A stretch of DNA of 64,000 bases from JBBQFI01 sp038237805 (GTDB lineage: Bacteria > Verrucomicrobiota > Verrucomicrobiia > Chthoniobacterales > UBA10450). Both the position numbers and the translations under genes were made by a program. Positions 25,460-35,456 of the stretch are shown here, one piece after another; the stretch's first letter is position 1; every line of letters starts with the position of its first letter. Below the pieces are notes generated by a model that was not told the DNA's origin, did no database searches, and was given only the letters and a program-made list of their open reading frames with translations. Location of the stretch: NCBI GenBank assembly GCA_038237805.1, contig JBBRYI010000004.1, positions 62,001 through 126,000 on the forward strand, in the 5' to 3' direction.

Positions 25460-27322
25460 ATGAGTCCCATTCGGAACCGGCCGCGAGCCTTGTTAGGCAT
25501 TTACCTATTCGCTGCCGTCTTTCTGGTGCGAGTGCTCGCGCTGGCTCGCATAACCAATTCGCCCTTCCTTTTGCCCGCGCACGGCGACATGCATTTTTAT
25601 AACGATTGGGCGCTGCGAATCCTGCGCGGGGAGTGGACTGATCACCGCGCCTTTTACGGTTTGCCGCTTTATCCGTACTTGCTCGCCGGCATCTACAAGA
25701 TATTTGGCTACAACCCCTTTATGCCCGGCTTGCTTCAGGCCGGGCTCGATGGCGGGACCGCTGTCATTATTTACCGGCTGGCAATGCGAATTTTCGAGCC
25801 GGATCACCTAACGAACGAGCCCAATTTGGCGGGAGCAGGGTTGCGTTATCGCGGAGAAATCATCGGCGTCATGGCGGCCTTGGGATGGGGATTGTTTATG
25901 CCGGCGCAGGCCTACTCGGCCATTCTCATGCCGAGCGCATGGCTTATATTCGTTTTCTGGCTGCTTGTTTGGCAGGTCGTCGCGCGTCGGCAGGCGCCGG
26001 GATTGGTTTGGATGTTACTCATCGGAGTTCTCGTCGGGGTAACGGCGATGGGGATAGCAACCATCCTTTTCCTCATTCCGCTCCTGCTCGCGGCCATCTG
26101 CTTCAAATGGGAGATGCCAGCCAAAAGGGCGCGTGTCATGGCAGCTTGCGCGATTTTAGTCGGCACGATAGTGGGCACGCTTCCCGCCTTTGCGCACAAT
26201 TACTTTGTCGCGCGCGATCCAGTTTTCATTTCTGCCCATAGCGGCATTAATTTTTGGATTGGTAACAATCCGTGGGCGAATGGGTATCCGCGTTTCCCGC
26301 CTGGCTTGCACGCAGGCCAGGAAGCGATGTTGCAGGATTCGATCACCGGCGCGGAATCCGCTGCCGGCCATCCGCTTAAGCGTTCGGAAGTTTCCGCTTA
26401 TTGGTCGACAAAGGCACGGAACTATATCGCGCAAAACTTCGGGGCGTGGCTCAGGTTACTCGGCCTTAAGTTCGTGAACTTCTGGAACGCGTTTCGCTAC
26501 GACGATCTTAGCGTCATAACTACTTTGCGGGAAGAAGGCGTTATTTTCCCCGGGCTCAGTTTTGGGCTGGTCGCGGCGCTGGCGATTCCGGGCCTGTTGC
26601 TCGCTTGCCATAGATTTCCACTTTCTCGTTGGGTCGCGGCCGCGATCGGCTTGCACATGATTTCGTTGCTTGGCGTTTTTGTTACGGAACGATACCGGCT
26701 CGCAGCAGCACCCGGTCTGCTTCTGTTCGCCGCTTTTGGTCTTTGGGATTTTTGGGAGAGCTGCGTCATGGCTCATTACCGGCGCGTTATTGTCTATGTC
26801 GCTCTTGTTTTGTTAGCGACGCTGTTTGTCTCGCAACCAAAGCGCGAAGCTTCACTCTGGGCTCTGGACAGTTACAACACCGGCTTGCAAGCATTGGACT
26901 TAAATCATCTCGACGTTGCGCAACGAAAACTGAATCTCGCTTACGCTTACGTCCCCGACAATGCAGAGTTAAACTTCGCTTTAGGCAACCTTCGCCTGGC
27001 ACAAGGTAACCGAGACGCGGCGAAGTCGTATTACTTCACAACCCTTCGCCTCGATCCGCGCCACGAAGGCAGTTACAATAATCTAGGCGTTCTCGCCTTG
27101 GAAGAAAATCGCGGACAGTTAGCCGCCAATTTTTTTGCCAAAGCTCTGCAACAAAATCCGCGGGACGCCAAGACTCATTACCTCCTTGCCCGGTCTCATC
27201 TCAGCATCGGGGATTTGAAAAGCGCGCGTGCTGAAATTGAGGAGGCGGTTAAGCTTGATCCTCGACAACCGGAACTCCAGGCTTTAAAGGCGGAATTAGA
27301 GAAAACGGCGGCGTCTCCCTGA
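25460..27322 (+). CDS. GT39/ArnT-like membrane glycosyltransferase with TPR C-terminus
   Basis: 620 residues. The N-terminal two thirds have about ten to twelve spans and the GT-C hallmark acidic loop AHGDMHFYNDWAL near residue 40, plus GLPLYPYLLAGIYKIFG. From about residue 460 there are TPR repeats (AQRKLNLAYAYVPDNAELNFALGNLRLAQGNRDAA and following). The combination suggests a polyprenyl-phosphate-sugar dependent glycosyltransferase with a protein-binding tail in the periplasm. It heads a plus-strand set of three GT-C genes. Confidence 0.8.
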   Translation: MSPIRNRPRALLGIYLFAAVFLVRVLALARITNSPFLLPAHGDMHFYNDWALRILRGEWTDHRAFYGLPLYPYLLAGIYKIFGYNPFMPGLLQAGLDGGTAVIIYRLAMRIFEPDHLTNEPNLAGAGLRYRGEIIGVMAALGWGLFMPAQAYSAILMPSAWLIFVFWLLVWQVVARRQAPGLVWMLLIGVLVGVTAMGIATILFLIPLLLAAICFKWEMPAKRARVMAACAILVGTIVGTLPAFAHNYFVARDPVFISAHSGINFWIGNNPWANGYPRFPPGLHAGQEAMLQDSITGAESAAGHPLKRSEVSAYWSTKARNYIAQNFGAWLRLLGLKFVNFWNAFRYDDLSVITTLREEGVIFPGLSFGLVAALAIPGLLLACHRFPLSRWVAAAIGLHMISLLGVFVTERYRLAAAPGLLLFAAFGLWDFWESCVMAHYRRVIVYVALVLLATLFVSQPKREASLWALDSYNTGLQALDLNHLDVAQRKLNLAYAYVPDNAELNFALGNLRLAQGNRDAAKSYYFTTLRLDPRHEGSYNNLGVLALEENRGQLAANFFAKALQQNPRDAKTHYLLARSHLSIGDLKSARAEIEEAVKLDPRQPELQALKAELEKTAASP

Positions 27323-27357
27323 GAGGCAGCAGGCACCAAAGCTGCTAAAACTTCATA

Positions 27358-28674
27358 GTGCTTCACCCCGCTTCTACCACTCCTGTGTTACTTGCGCGAA
27401 CATCCGCGGTTTCGGACTCTTCTGTCGTTTCGTTTAACGTTCTGAATCTCGTTCGTTCACGAGACCGAAGCATATTTTGGGTTTTGGTTGCTGCATTAGC
27501 CGCCCTCGCACTGAAACTCACCATCGCCTGCAATACCTTCGGTACGAATGATGTCATTACCTTTTATGAATTTGCAAAGGCACTACACCTGCACGGGCTG
27601 GAATGGACTTACAAAAATAGTATTTCCTTCAATCATCCGCCCGTAACCGCTTATTACCTTCGCGCCATCTATCACCTGGACCATCTGCCGTTCTGTCGCG
27701 CATACGGCCTCACATTCCCGCTTCTCATTCGGCTTCCCGGCATCCTCGCTGATTTTATCGTCGTGCTGGCATTACTCTGGACAGTGCAAAACGATACGCG
27801 CGTGCGCATTCCTCCCTGGGCTCTGGTGCTCTTTGCCCTAAGCCCTGTGTCACTCATGATCTCGGGATTTCACGGGAACACAGATCCTGTAATGGCGATG
27901 TTTCTTGTTCTGGCCGCAATCTCAACGTTGCGGAACAAGCCATTGCTCGCCGGTGTGTTTCTCGCGCTTGGCTGCCAGATCAAAGTCGTGCCTCTCTTAT
28001 TTTTCCCGATGCTTTTTTTCTTTTGGAGCGCACGCCGTGCAACTCTCTCGTTTCTTGTCCCGTTTGCGGTTACTTCTGGTCTCCTTTGGATTGAGCCTTT
28101 AACGAAATTCCCGGCCCTCTTTCTCCACAACGTTTTATCCTACGGTAGTTTTTGGGGAATTTGGGGGATTACCTATTGGTTACGCCTAACGAATCTACCG
28201 CAGTTTAGTGTTGTAAGTTTTCATCATCTACCACCTTGGGAGAATATTACTGTCATCGCGCTCAAGCTCTTTATTATTGTCGCGGTTCTCATGATTGCGT
28301 GGCGTCGCCGAAAATTGGATGGACGTGCGATGATCGATTCGCTCGCCTATAGCTGGATTATTTTCTTTGTTTTTTCGCCGGGTATCTGCGTGCAGTACAT
28401 GGTTTGGCTTATGCCCTTTGTCCTTATGTCGTCGCCACTGGTGTTTGGCTGGCTCGTCGCCACTAGCTCACTTTTCGTTTTCTTTTTCTACAATGTCACC
28501 GCGGGCGGGCTGCCGTGGTATATGGCAATCTCCACCAATCAACTCAATCGGATTTGGACTCCATGGACGATCTGGCCCTGGGCGACCTTAGTCCTGGCAA
28601 TGGTCTTACTCTGGCGAAATGCTATTGCGAGGAATCCACAATTGCGGTTGCTAAGTCTCCGGGAAGCAGGTTAA
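27358..28674 (+). CDS. GT-C type polytopic glycosyltransferase (GT87/mannosyltransferase-like)
   Basis: 438 residues with about ten spans. Features seen are FGTNDVITFYEFAKALHLHGLEWTY near the N-terminus, SFNHPPVTAYYL, and SGFHGNTDPVMAMFLVLAAI in mid-chain, a pattern of polyprenol-dependent mannosyltransferases. Start codon is a GTG at 27358, 35 bp after the previous stop. Codon usage appears more AT-tolerant than in the neighbouring housekeeping genes, as in the next gene. Confidence 0.7.
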   Translation: MLHPASTTPVLLARTSAVSDSSVVSFNVLNLVRSRDRSIFWVLVAALAALALKLTIACNTFGTNDVITFYEFAKALHLHGLEWTYKNSISFNHPPVTAYYLRAIYHLDHLPFCRAYGLTFPLLIRLPGILADFIVVLALLWTVQNDTRVRIPPWALVLFALSPVSLMISGFHGNTDPVMAMFLVLAAISTLRNKPLLAGVFLALGCQIKVVPLLFFPMLFFFWSARRATLSFLVPFAVTSGLLWIEPLTKFPALFLHNVLSYGSFWGIWGITYWLRLTNLPQFSVVSFHHLPPWENITVIALKLFIIVAVLMIAWRRRKLDGRAMIDSLAYSWIIFFVFSPGICVQYMVWLMPFVLMSSPLVFGWLVATSSLFVFFFYNVTAGGLPWYMAISTNQLNRIWTPWTIWPWATLVLAMVLLWRNAIARNPQLRLLSLREAG

Positions 28675-28686
28675 CAAAACTAACAG

Positions 28687-29955
28687 ATGCCTTTTCCGCA
28701 ACGGCGTGAACGCATCCTTTATTATACGGCGTTAGCAGTAGCGCTGGCTCTGGGCGTATTTCTGCGATTGCCTCAGGCGGCGTTCACGATCGGTTTACCG
28801 TTGCATGTCTTGTCATCGCTTCATCCGGCCGCGAAATTTTCCGGTATTGGTTTCGACGAGGGTCTCTACCGCGAATATGTGAATACGGTAGCGCGTACCG
28901 GCCTCACCGGTTATCCCGACATTGTCGAGCAATACATAGCGCTACAAAAGAAGCTACCAGGTTCAATTCTCCCGCCGGTTCGCTTTCTTTACATTTTCAC
29001 GGCTTACCTGTGGCACTCATTGTTCGGAACCGAGGCCCTCGCTGCGCTGCACAATGTCGCAGCTTTCTTTAGTGTCCTTGCGCTTATATTGGCCACCGTC
29101 TTTGCGTGGCGATTAAGGGGGCCGCTTTGGGCATTAGGCACTGCGGCCTTGATGGCCGTGGCTCCGACGCAAATCCACATGTCGCAACACGCACTCGTGG
29201 ACGGTTTCTTCGCCTTTTGGGCGTTGTTAGTGCTGTGGCTTCTTTGGGAGAATCTAGATGCACCAGCACGAATAGGCTGGCTTATATCTTATAGCCTGGC
29301 GCTGTCCCTTCTCGTTTTAACAAAAGAAAACGCCTTCTTTGTCTTCGTAGCCGTAGTGGCCATTCTTTTGTGTAACCGATGGCTGCATTTCGGCTTGGTG
29401 ACACGCGAACTTGTTTTGACAACTGTCGTGGGTCCTTTGCTCGGTTTTGTTATTCTTGTGTTCCTGGCCGGCGGCCTTTCGAATCTTGTCACCACATATC
29501 AGTTATCGGTAAGCAAGAATTTTCAGCTCGCTTACGCCGTTGTTACGGGGGATGGCCCATGGTACCGTTACCTTGTCGATATTCTCCTCGTTAGTCCTAT
29601 CGTGCTTATTTTAGCGATTGGCGCTGCTTTCCGTCTTGATCGAACACAAAAGCCCGAGCTTTTTTTGAGCCTCTTCGTCGCCGCAAGCTATCTCGTTATG
29701 TGTAACATCAAGTATGGAATGAACCTTCGTTACACAAACATGTGGGACATGCCACTGCGATTTCTAGCTTTCAGCCAGATTATTTATCTTTTCTCTTCGC
29801 TACGTCGCTATCGCACAGTAATTGTTTGTCTAACCGTCGCGCTACTTTGCGCTCTGGAATTACGACAATATTTTATTCTTTTTGTCCGTTATCCACTCTA
29901 CGAATTAGTAAGCGAGGGGCTGCTGCGGGCCTTGAAGATTCTCAAGTCGCATTAG
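28687..29955 (+). CDS. GT39/ArnT-like membrane glycosyltransferase
   Basis: 422 residues with multiple spans. The first periplasmic loop holds GIGFDEGLYREYVNTVARTG (Asp-Glu pair expected for GT-C enzymes), followed by FLYIFTAYLWHSLFGTEALAALH and SQHALVDGFFAFWALL. It follows the previous gene by 12 bp and converges with the next one with only 4 bp between stops. Confidence 0.75.
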   Translation: MPFPQRRERILYYTALAVALALGVFLRLPQAAFTIGLPLHVLSSLHPAAKFSGIGFDEGLYREYVNTVARTGLTGYPDIVEQYIALQKKLPGSILPPVRFLYIFTAYLWHSLFGTEALAALHNVAAFFSVLALILATVFAWRLRGPLWALGTAALMAVAPTQIHMSQHALVDGFFAFWALLVLWLLWENLDAPARIGWLISYSLALSLLVLTKENAFFVFVAVVAILLCNRWLHFGLVTRELVLTTVVGPLLGFVILVFLAGGLSNLVTTYQLSVSKNFQLAYAVVTGDGPWYRYLVDILLVSPIVLILAIGAAFRLDRTQKPELFLSLFVAASYLVMCNIKYGMNLRYTNMWDMPLRFLAFSQIIYLFSSLRRYRTVIVCLTVALLCALELRQYFILFVRYPLYELVSEGLLRALKILKSH

Positions 29956-29959
29956 CCGC

Positions 29960-31669
29960 TCATCGCCACCCTTGGACCAAAGTGAGCGCGAGATGCTCGT
30001 ATCGTTGCACGCGCCCGCGGTCCGGCACGGCCACCGGAACCTGTGTGTAGTGCACCGCGTGAGCTTGAACGAAATAACCAGCCAATACCGGCCAGACAAC
30101 ATCGTAGTTACCTCCGTGCCAGCTGCCGTCTGGTTCGCGATAACCGAGTGACACTTTCGGCGGGGGAACACCGGATTTGGGATGAGGAAGCCCGCCCACA
30201 ACAAATACGTTGTGGCCGCCGCGTAGCACCTCCTCCATCCGAGCGTAGGCTGGTTGCAACGGCTCTGCAGTCCTCATTTCCTGCAAAGCCAAGTCGTAAC
30301 GATGGAAACGATGGTCCTCAATTGGCGGGAGAGTGATAACCTCCGTCGGTCCGTGATAGTAACGGTAAAGGCTGACCGCATACTGCCAGTGTGAAGTCAC
30401 GATGAGATCATCCTTTGTTGCATCTAATCGAAGCTTACCCGCCACCAAATCTACGTTGGTGTGACGAATTGGCATTTCTTCCCACGCGGGCAATGCGGCC
30501 AGACAGATGAGTGCGAAAGCTACTATCAAACGCAAACCGCGTAATATCCCCGAAGCTGGTCCATCGTCACGCCAGGCGCCGAAAATGACATCGAAAGCCG
30601 AGGCAACCAGGATTGTCAGGGTGATATAATACCATGGTTGGGTGTAGTAACTTAACACTCGAAGAAATATCGCGTAGGCAGGAACGGCGATAACACAAGT
30701 GACTCCTGCGAAGAGTACGGGCGCTGGCAACAACCGGCGGAAACCGAAACCGGCAAGTAGAAGGAGAGCGATAACAAAAAGACCTGCCCATAACCATATG
30801 CTTATCGGATCGGGCGAACCAATCACCTCACATACGCGGCGCCAAAGCCACGCTAAGTCAACCGGGTAGTTAACGAGAAATGTCCATTCATGCATCCTTT
30901 TTATCATCGGAAGATATGGCAACAAGGATAAAGCTGCAAAGAAGCCAATCGCGAGAACGATACCGATGGTTCGCCAGGCTCTCGTTCTTAGTGCAACCGC
31001 AATAGCGCCGCCGCAAATTGCCAAGAGTAAAACCGAATTGTAGTAAAGGCACTGCACACTGAGGACCGCCAACAGGCCAGCCGTTAATATTTTTGTATAA
31101 CCAGGAAACGATGGCGATTCCACCAGGCGCCAGAAAGTCCAGAATGTGAGCAGCAGTAACAGTATGCCCAGTCCATAAGCGCGTGTGGAATCGCCATAGC
31201 GGATTAGCATGGGATTCATTCCAACCAGCGCGAAGGACAAAACCGGCCAACGTGCACCAAGCGTACGCGCGTTGATCACCAGGAGCGTCAGGACACTAAG
31301 CCCGATGATAAGGCCCAGAAGGCGCAACGCCGCATCGTTATCCGCGCCGAATATCCCTGTCCATCCGCGAAGGACACCGAAAAACAAGATCGGGAACGAA
31401 TCGAAATCAAGAGAACTCCACGCTTCCTGGAGGGTGGGAAGGGTAGCAAGCTGGACACTGTTAGCTTCGTCACGCCACAAGCCGCCGACATGAGTCACGA
31501 AACGAATGTGAAGACTTATCGCTACCAGAGCTATCAATCCTACTGTGATCCATTCGCAGTGCTTTAGCCATTCGTTAATACGAAGGCGGTTATTTCGCGT
31601 CTTAGGACAAAGAGGTGAGGCGGCCCTGGCCCTTCCGCTCGCGGTAGCTAGTAACGGTGACGCGCTCAC
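29960..31669 (-). CDS. GT39-like polytopic membrane glycosyltransferase
   Basis: 569 residues. After a basic N-terminus, ITVGLIALVAISLHIRFVTHVGGLWRDEANS gives the first span and the GT-C acidic motif (WRDE, about residue 60). About ten more spans follow, then a periplasmic domain from about residue 400 (TSHWQYAVSLYRYYHGPTEV). Start is GTG at 31669, overlapping the stop of the GT2-methyltransferase gene as GTGA, so both are translationally coupled. Confidence 0.75.
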   Translation of the reverse strand: MSASPLLATASGRARAASPLCPKTRNNRLRINEWLKHCEWITVGLIALVAISLHIRFVTHVGGLWRDEANSVQLATLPTLQEAWSSLDFDSFPILFFGVLRGWTGIFGADNDAALRLLGLIIGLSVLTLLVINARTLGARWPVLSFALVGMNPMLIRYGDSTRAYGLGILLLLLTFWTFWRLVESPSFPGYTKILTAGLLAVLSVQCLYYNSVLLLAICGGAIAVALRTRAWRTIGIVLAIGFFAALSLLPYLPMIKRMHEWTFLVNYPVDLAWLWRRVCEVIGSPDPISIWLWAGLFVIALLLLAGFGFRRLLPAPVLFAGVTCVIAVPAYAIFLRVLSYYTQPWYYITLTILVASAFDVIFGAWRDDGPASGILRGLRLIVAFALICLAALPAWEEMPIRHTNVDLVAGKLRLDATKDDLIVTSHWQYAVSLYRYYHGPTEVITLPPIEDHRFHRYDLALQEMRTAEPLQPAYARMEEVLRGGHNVFVVGGLPHPKSGVPPPKVSLGYREPDGSWHGGNYDVVWPVLAGYFVQAHAVHYTQVPVAVPDRGRVQRYEHLALTLVQGWR

Positions 31670-33120
31670 CGTTTGCAGCCAACTACAACCGCTTGCACGA
31701 GGAGATCGCGCACGCCGAAATAATATTCGATGAGATTAAACCCTGCTCGTTCGACCACTTCCTGTGCCTGATCGCGCGATTGCAGCAATGAAATTTCGGG
31801 CGGATGCAGCTGCACTTGAGTTCCGCCGTGGTGTCGAAAATGATTGAGTAACCAATGAATGAGCTTGAGCACGAAAACACTGGTTGCACGCCGATGCGGC
31901 CAGAATATCACAATTTTACCCCCAGGCTTTACTGTCCGACCCATCTCGCGGAGGATCTGCACGATTTGCTCGCCGGAAAAATGTTCGACTACGCCCAGGT
32001 TGTACGCGCCATCGAAGCTGCCGCCTGCGACCTCACTGAGATTGAGGATGTCGCCGTGCCGGATTGCTTCCGCTCCGGGATTGTTGCGGCGGTAGGATTC
32101 GAGTGCGGGTAAGGAGATGTCGACAGCTGTGATACGCATCTCGCGCGAAAGCTCGGAATCCACCTGCCCTGAGCCACACCCAGCGTGAAGCAAACGTGCG
32201 CCTGGCGAAAAATGTTTGTGAATGAAATAGTTGAGGCTGCGACGAATCGCCAACCGCCGATAGACGCTTGCAACAAAAGCGTAGAGACGCCGACTTTTCT
32301 CCTGGCCGCGCGTCCAATAGCTATCCCATCCTTGCGGATCTTGCAGTGGCACTTCGGCGGCGAGGATCGGTGGGATCGGCGAACTGAGCAGAAAACTCTC
32401 AGGTCGGCGAACACTCGCGTAGTAAAGCCTGAACAAGCGCGCGACGCTTCGAAACGTTTCGCGCCAGGACATCTTGGAGTCGCCGTAAGTTCGTGCTGGT
32501 AATGCTATCGGAATTTCTTCAATCGCAAAGCCATTGCGATGTAACACGAACAAGCTCTCGAAAAAGAAGGAATAACCTAGCGATCGGACGCGATCGAAAA
32601 GGTCTTTAGGAAGCACATTAAGTTGGTAAACTCGCAACGCTCCTGTGGCATCGTGCGGCAGATGGAGAAGGTTGACGGTTAACAAGTGACCAAGATGGGT
32701 CAGGGAACGGCGCATCAAGTTCCAGCCGGGCAAGCTATCGCGTTCTTTGTAACGCGATCCAATTACAATCGGCCGACCAGTGGACCGCGCGACCTGCAAT
32801 AGGCGTTCCACATCGACCGGCTGGTGGGTGAAGTCGCAATCCATCGTAACCAGAGTCTCGTAGCCTTGTTCGTAAGCGTAATGAATACCGTCGCGATGGG
32901 CGCTTCCGATACCGAGCTTGCCCGCGCGATGCATGGCACGAACGTGGGGAAACTCGCGCGATAATCGATCCACGATGTCGCCCGTTCCATCAGGCGAACT
33001 ATCGTCACAAAAGAGAATATCGGCACCCAGCTGTAACTGGTTTAGTTCCTGGCAAAGACAGTCGACATTGTCCGCCTCATTATAAGTGGGAATAAAGATG
33101 AGAAGCTTAGATAATGTCAT
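31666..33120 (-). CDS. Fusion of GT2 (DPM1-like) glycosyltransferase and SAM methyltransferase
   Basis: 484 residues from the ATG at 33120 (MTLSKLLIFIPTYNEADN), which has AAAGGA about 5 nt upstream. Residues 1-230 are a dolichol/polyprenyl-phosphate mannose synthase-type GT2 domain, with DDSSPDGTGDI, TMDCDFTHQPVD and IPIALPARTYGDSKMSW. Residues about 300-480 are a class I methyltransferase: LLHAGCGSGQVD (motif I), DISLP, GVVEHF, and GGKIVIFWPHR. The first part likely makes the lipid-linked sugar that the adjoining GT-C enzymes use. Confidence 0.85.
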   Translation of the reverse strand: MTLSKLLIFIPTYNEADNVDCLCQELNQLQLGADILFCDDSSPDGTGDIVDRLSREFPHVRAMHRAGKLGIGSAHRDGIHYAYEQGYETLVTMDCDFTHQPVDVERLLQVARSTGRPIVIGSRYKERDSLPGWNLMRRSLTHLGHLLTVNLLHLPHDATGALRVYQLNVLPKDLFDRVRSLGYSFFFESLFVLHRNGFAIEEIPIALPARTYGDSKMSWRETFRSVARLFRLYYASVRRPESFLLSSPIPPILAAEVPLQDPQGWDSYWTRGQEKSRRLYAFVASVYRRLAIRRSLNYFIHKHFSPGARLLHAGCGSGQVDSELSREMRITAVDISLPALESYRRNNPGAEAIRHGDILNLSEVAGGSFDGAYNLGVVEHFSGEQIVQILREMGRTVKPGGKIVIFWPHRRATSVFVLKLIHWLLNHFRHHGGTQVQLHPPEISLLQSRDQAQEVVERAGFNLIEYYFGVRDLLVQAVVVGCKR

Positions 33121-34060
33121 CGGTCCTTTCAGCTTCGTGAACGAGATTGACGACCAGCCCCCTGAAGTTGACGCTGGGCGCCCAGCCCGTCGCTGAGCGT
33201 AACTTTGTCGAATCACCACGGAAGGGATAAGAGGTTCTTTTGAGAAGCGGCATATCCGTTTCCACATGGGCGCGCCAGTCGAGGCCGACTTCTTCGAAAG
33301 CGATCTCGGCGAATTCGCCTACGCTATGTAGCTCGCCCGATGCGACGATGAAATCAGCCGGCTCCGGTAGTTGCAGAATGCGAAACATCGCGTCGACGTA
33401 GTCAGGCGCGTAACCCCAATCCACACGCGCGTCGATATCGCCAAGTGTTAGTCGAAACGTCCGGTCGCGGCGCGCTCGCAGTGCACCGCGCACGATTTTT
33501 TGCGAAACGAAGGAAGGCTTTCGCAAGGACGATTCGTGGTTGAACAAAATTCCGGTGGCGGCGAAGAGGTGCTCTTGTTGCCGGAATAACTGACAGCACC
33601 TAAGACCGGCCGTCTTGGAGATGGCGTAGGCGGAGCTGGGCCGGAGCGGACTGTTTTCGTCCTTGCGATCTACGCTGCAGGTGCCGAAGACATGCGAAGA
33701 GGCAGCGTAGAATAGGCGCGCCTGCGGAGAACACGCCTTCATCGCTTGTAACACATTCAGTAATCCCATGACGTGCACATCGAAACTTCGCCGCAGCAAT
33801 TCGGCCACTTCAACTTCTACTAAAGCTTCCGTGGAATGATGAAATGCAGCCAGATAGTAAATTTCGTTAGGCTGCTGAGTTTGCAGGTCGTTCCGGACCG
33901 ATTCGGCCTGCAAAATATCGATGACCGCATAATCAGAAGACAAAGGACTTACGGGTTCCTGGCGGACCCAGCCGCGTACCGCGTAGCCGCGACGTGAAAG
34001 AAACCCCGCGAGTAAGCGGCCATCCTGTCCACCGGCGCCGATAATGAGCGCTCGTCGCAT
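33107..34060 (-). CDS. NAD-dependent sugar epimerase/dehydratase, GDP-mannose 4,6-dehydratase-like
   Basis: 317 residues of the extended SDR type: GAGGQDGRLL (NAD loop, 8-17), YLAAFHHS, AASSHVFG, and the catalytic YAISK. NHESSLRKPSFVSQKI and DWGYAPDYVDAM match the substrate-loop pattern of GDP-mannose 4,6-dehydratases. Probably provides a modified nucleotide sugar for the surrounding glycosyltransferases. Overlaps the next gene by 14 bp. Confidence 0.82.
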   Translation of the reverse strand: MRRALIIGAGGQDGRLLAGFLSRRGYAVRGWVRQEPVSPLSSDYAVIDILQAESVRNDLQTQQPNEIYYLAAFHHSTEALVEVEVAELLRRSFDVHVMGLLNVLQAMKACSPQARLFYAASSHVFGTCSVDRKDENSPLRPSSAYAISKTAGLRCCQLFRQQEHLFAATGILFNHESSLRKPSFVSQKIVRGALRARRDRTFRLTLGDIDARVDWGYAPDYVDAMFRILQLPEPADFIVASGELHSVGEFAEIAFEEVGLDWRAHVETDMPLLKRTSYPFRGDSTKLRSATGWAPSVNFRGLVVNLVHEAERTDDII

Positions 34061-34066
34061 CGCGAG

Positions 34067-35323
34067 TTATCTCCAGACGATTTCTATTTCTGGGAGCGGG
34101 AAGATCATTTTTCCACCACGCTGCAGAAAGGCGCTTTCGCGTTGGATGAGGTTATCTCGAAAATGCCATGGCAGGACGAAAAGATAGTCAGGCTTCATGG
34201 CATGCGCTTCGGTTTCTGGAATGATGGGGATGTGTGTGCCTGGAGTGAAACATCCGAACTTGTCCTTATTTACTTCTGCAATCACAGGCAGTAACTCAGA
34301 GGTAATTCCGCAATGTTGCAGCAGAACGTTTCCCTTAGTGGAGGCTCCGTAACCAATAACCGTTTGTTTCTGCTCCTTCAGTTGCCGCAATAATGAAACG
34401 AGCTTCTTCCTGTGTGTTTCCACCGCTTTGGCGAACCCGCGCTGTTGCGCAACCGTGCTCAGGCACTGCGCTTCTTCGACGCGCAACAACCGCCGGACTT
34501 GAGCAACAGCCTCCGGATAGGAAGAGACCTGGCGCGCTACAGTTACAGCAAAGCTTCCACCATTAGTCTGGTTGAGCTCGACATTCACTATCTTTAGCCC
34601 GCACCGGTCGGCCATCCATTTGATCTGTCGCAGCGAGTAATATTCCAAGTGCTCGTGGCAGATCGTGTCGTAGCCCATGGTTCCGAGCAGAGACGGGAGA
34701 TAACTCATCTCGAAGTGCCAGATACCTTCCTCGTGAAGAATCGAGGCCACATCTTTCATGAACCTGAGCGGATTCTCCAGGTCGTAGAACATCGCGATCG
34801 ACGTGACGATGCGCGCTCTTTTTGTCCCAAACTTCTTGCGAAACAACTCGGCGGAAAAAAAATCCGGAATTAATGAAATATGTTTCGCGTAGAACGGCGC
34901 GAATTTTTTCGCCGTCGGATCGATTCCCACCACGGTCACGCCGAGTTGGGGATAGAAGGAGAGCAGCGTTCCATCGTTGCTTCCGATATCGAGAACGAGA
35001 TCGCTCGGCTTAAGAGGATATCGCTCGACCAAATGACGAACCTTTCGCTCGAGATGCTTAACCATGGCGCGGTTCAGAGAGGACCGGTAACCGTAGTTGT
35101 CTCCGTACATTTCGTTCAGGTTGTAAGTCTGTCGAAGCTGCACCAAACCACAGGCTTTGGCGTGACCGGCGCGATTACATGCAACTAACTCGAGCGGTCC
35201 CTTGCTCAGATCGGCGTTACGAACAGAGGGAAATACGCCCGTTAAATATTGTTCACCCAACGAAAGGATGGGAACGAGATCGCGGTTGGCGCAGATGCGG
35301 CATGCTTCGATCTCGCGAAACAT
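34067..35323 (-). CDS. Sugar C-methyltransferase-like protein
   Basis: From the ATG at 35323 (MFREIEACRIC), 418 residues with three parts: an N-terminal zinc-binding domain (CRICAN...CGLVQL), a class I SAM domain (LVLDIGSNDGTLLSFYP, IVTSIAMFYDLENP, CHEHLEYYS) and a C-terminal domain with GYGASTKGNVLL. This is the layout of NDP-sugar C-methyltransferases such as those making branched deoxysugars. The frame runs up to 35407, but the extra part is not conserved in appearance. It follows the GT2-methyltransferase fusion upstream and precedes the dehydratase by 6 bp, so they form one unit. Confidence 0.82.
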   Translation of the reverse strand: MFREIEACRICANRDLVPILSLGEQYLTGVFPSVRNADLSKGPLELVACNRAGHAKACGLVQLRQTYNLNEMYGDNYGYRSSLNRAMVKHLERKVRHLVERYPLKPSDLVLDIGSNDGTLLSFYPQLGVTVVGIDPTAKKFAPFYAKHISLIPDFFSAELFRKKFGTKRARIVTSIAMFYDLENPLRFMKDVASILHEEGIWHFEMSYLPSLLGTMGYDTICHEHLEYYSLRQIKWMADRCGLKIVNVELNQTNGGSFAVTVARQVSSYPEAVAQVRRLLRVEEAQCLSTVAQQRGFAKAVETHRKKLVSLLRQLKEQKQTVIGYGASTKGNVLLQHCGITSELLPVIAEVNKDKFGCFTPGTHIPIIPETEAHAMKPDYLFVLPWHFRDNLIQRESAFLQRGGKMIFPLPEIEIVWR

Positions 35324-35456
35324 CGTCCGCGAAATCTGCCGGACGCTGGAATCGCGGTGCGTGGGATAAGCACGAGCGGTTGGCGGGCGTAGAACAGCAG
35401 AAGGCACGAACTGCTTTCAAGCAGTGGTCGTGCCAGTGATCGCAAAGCGGAAGGAC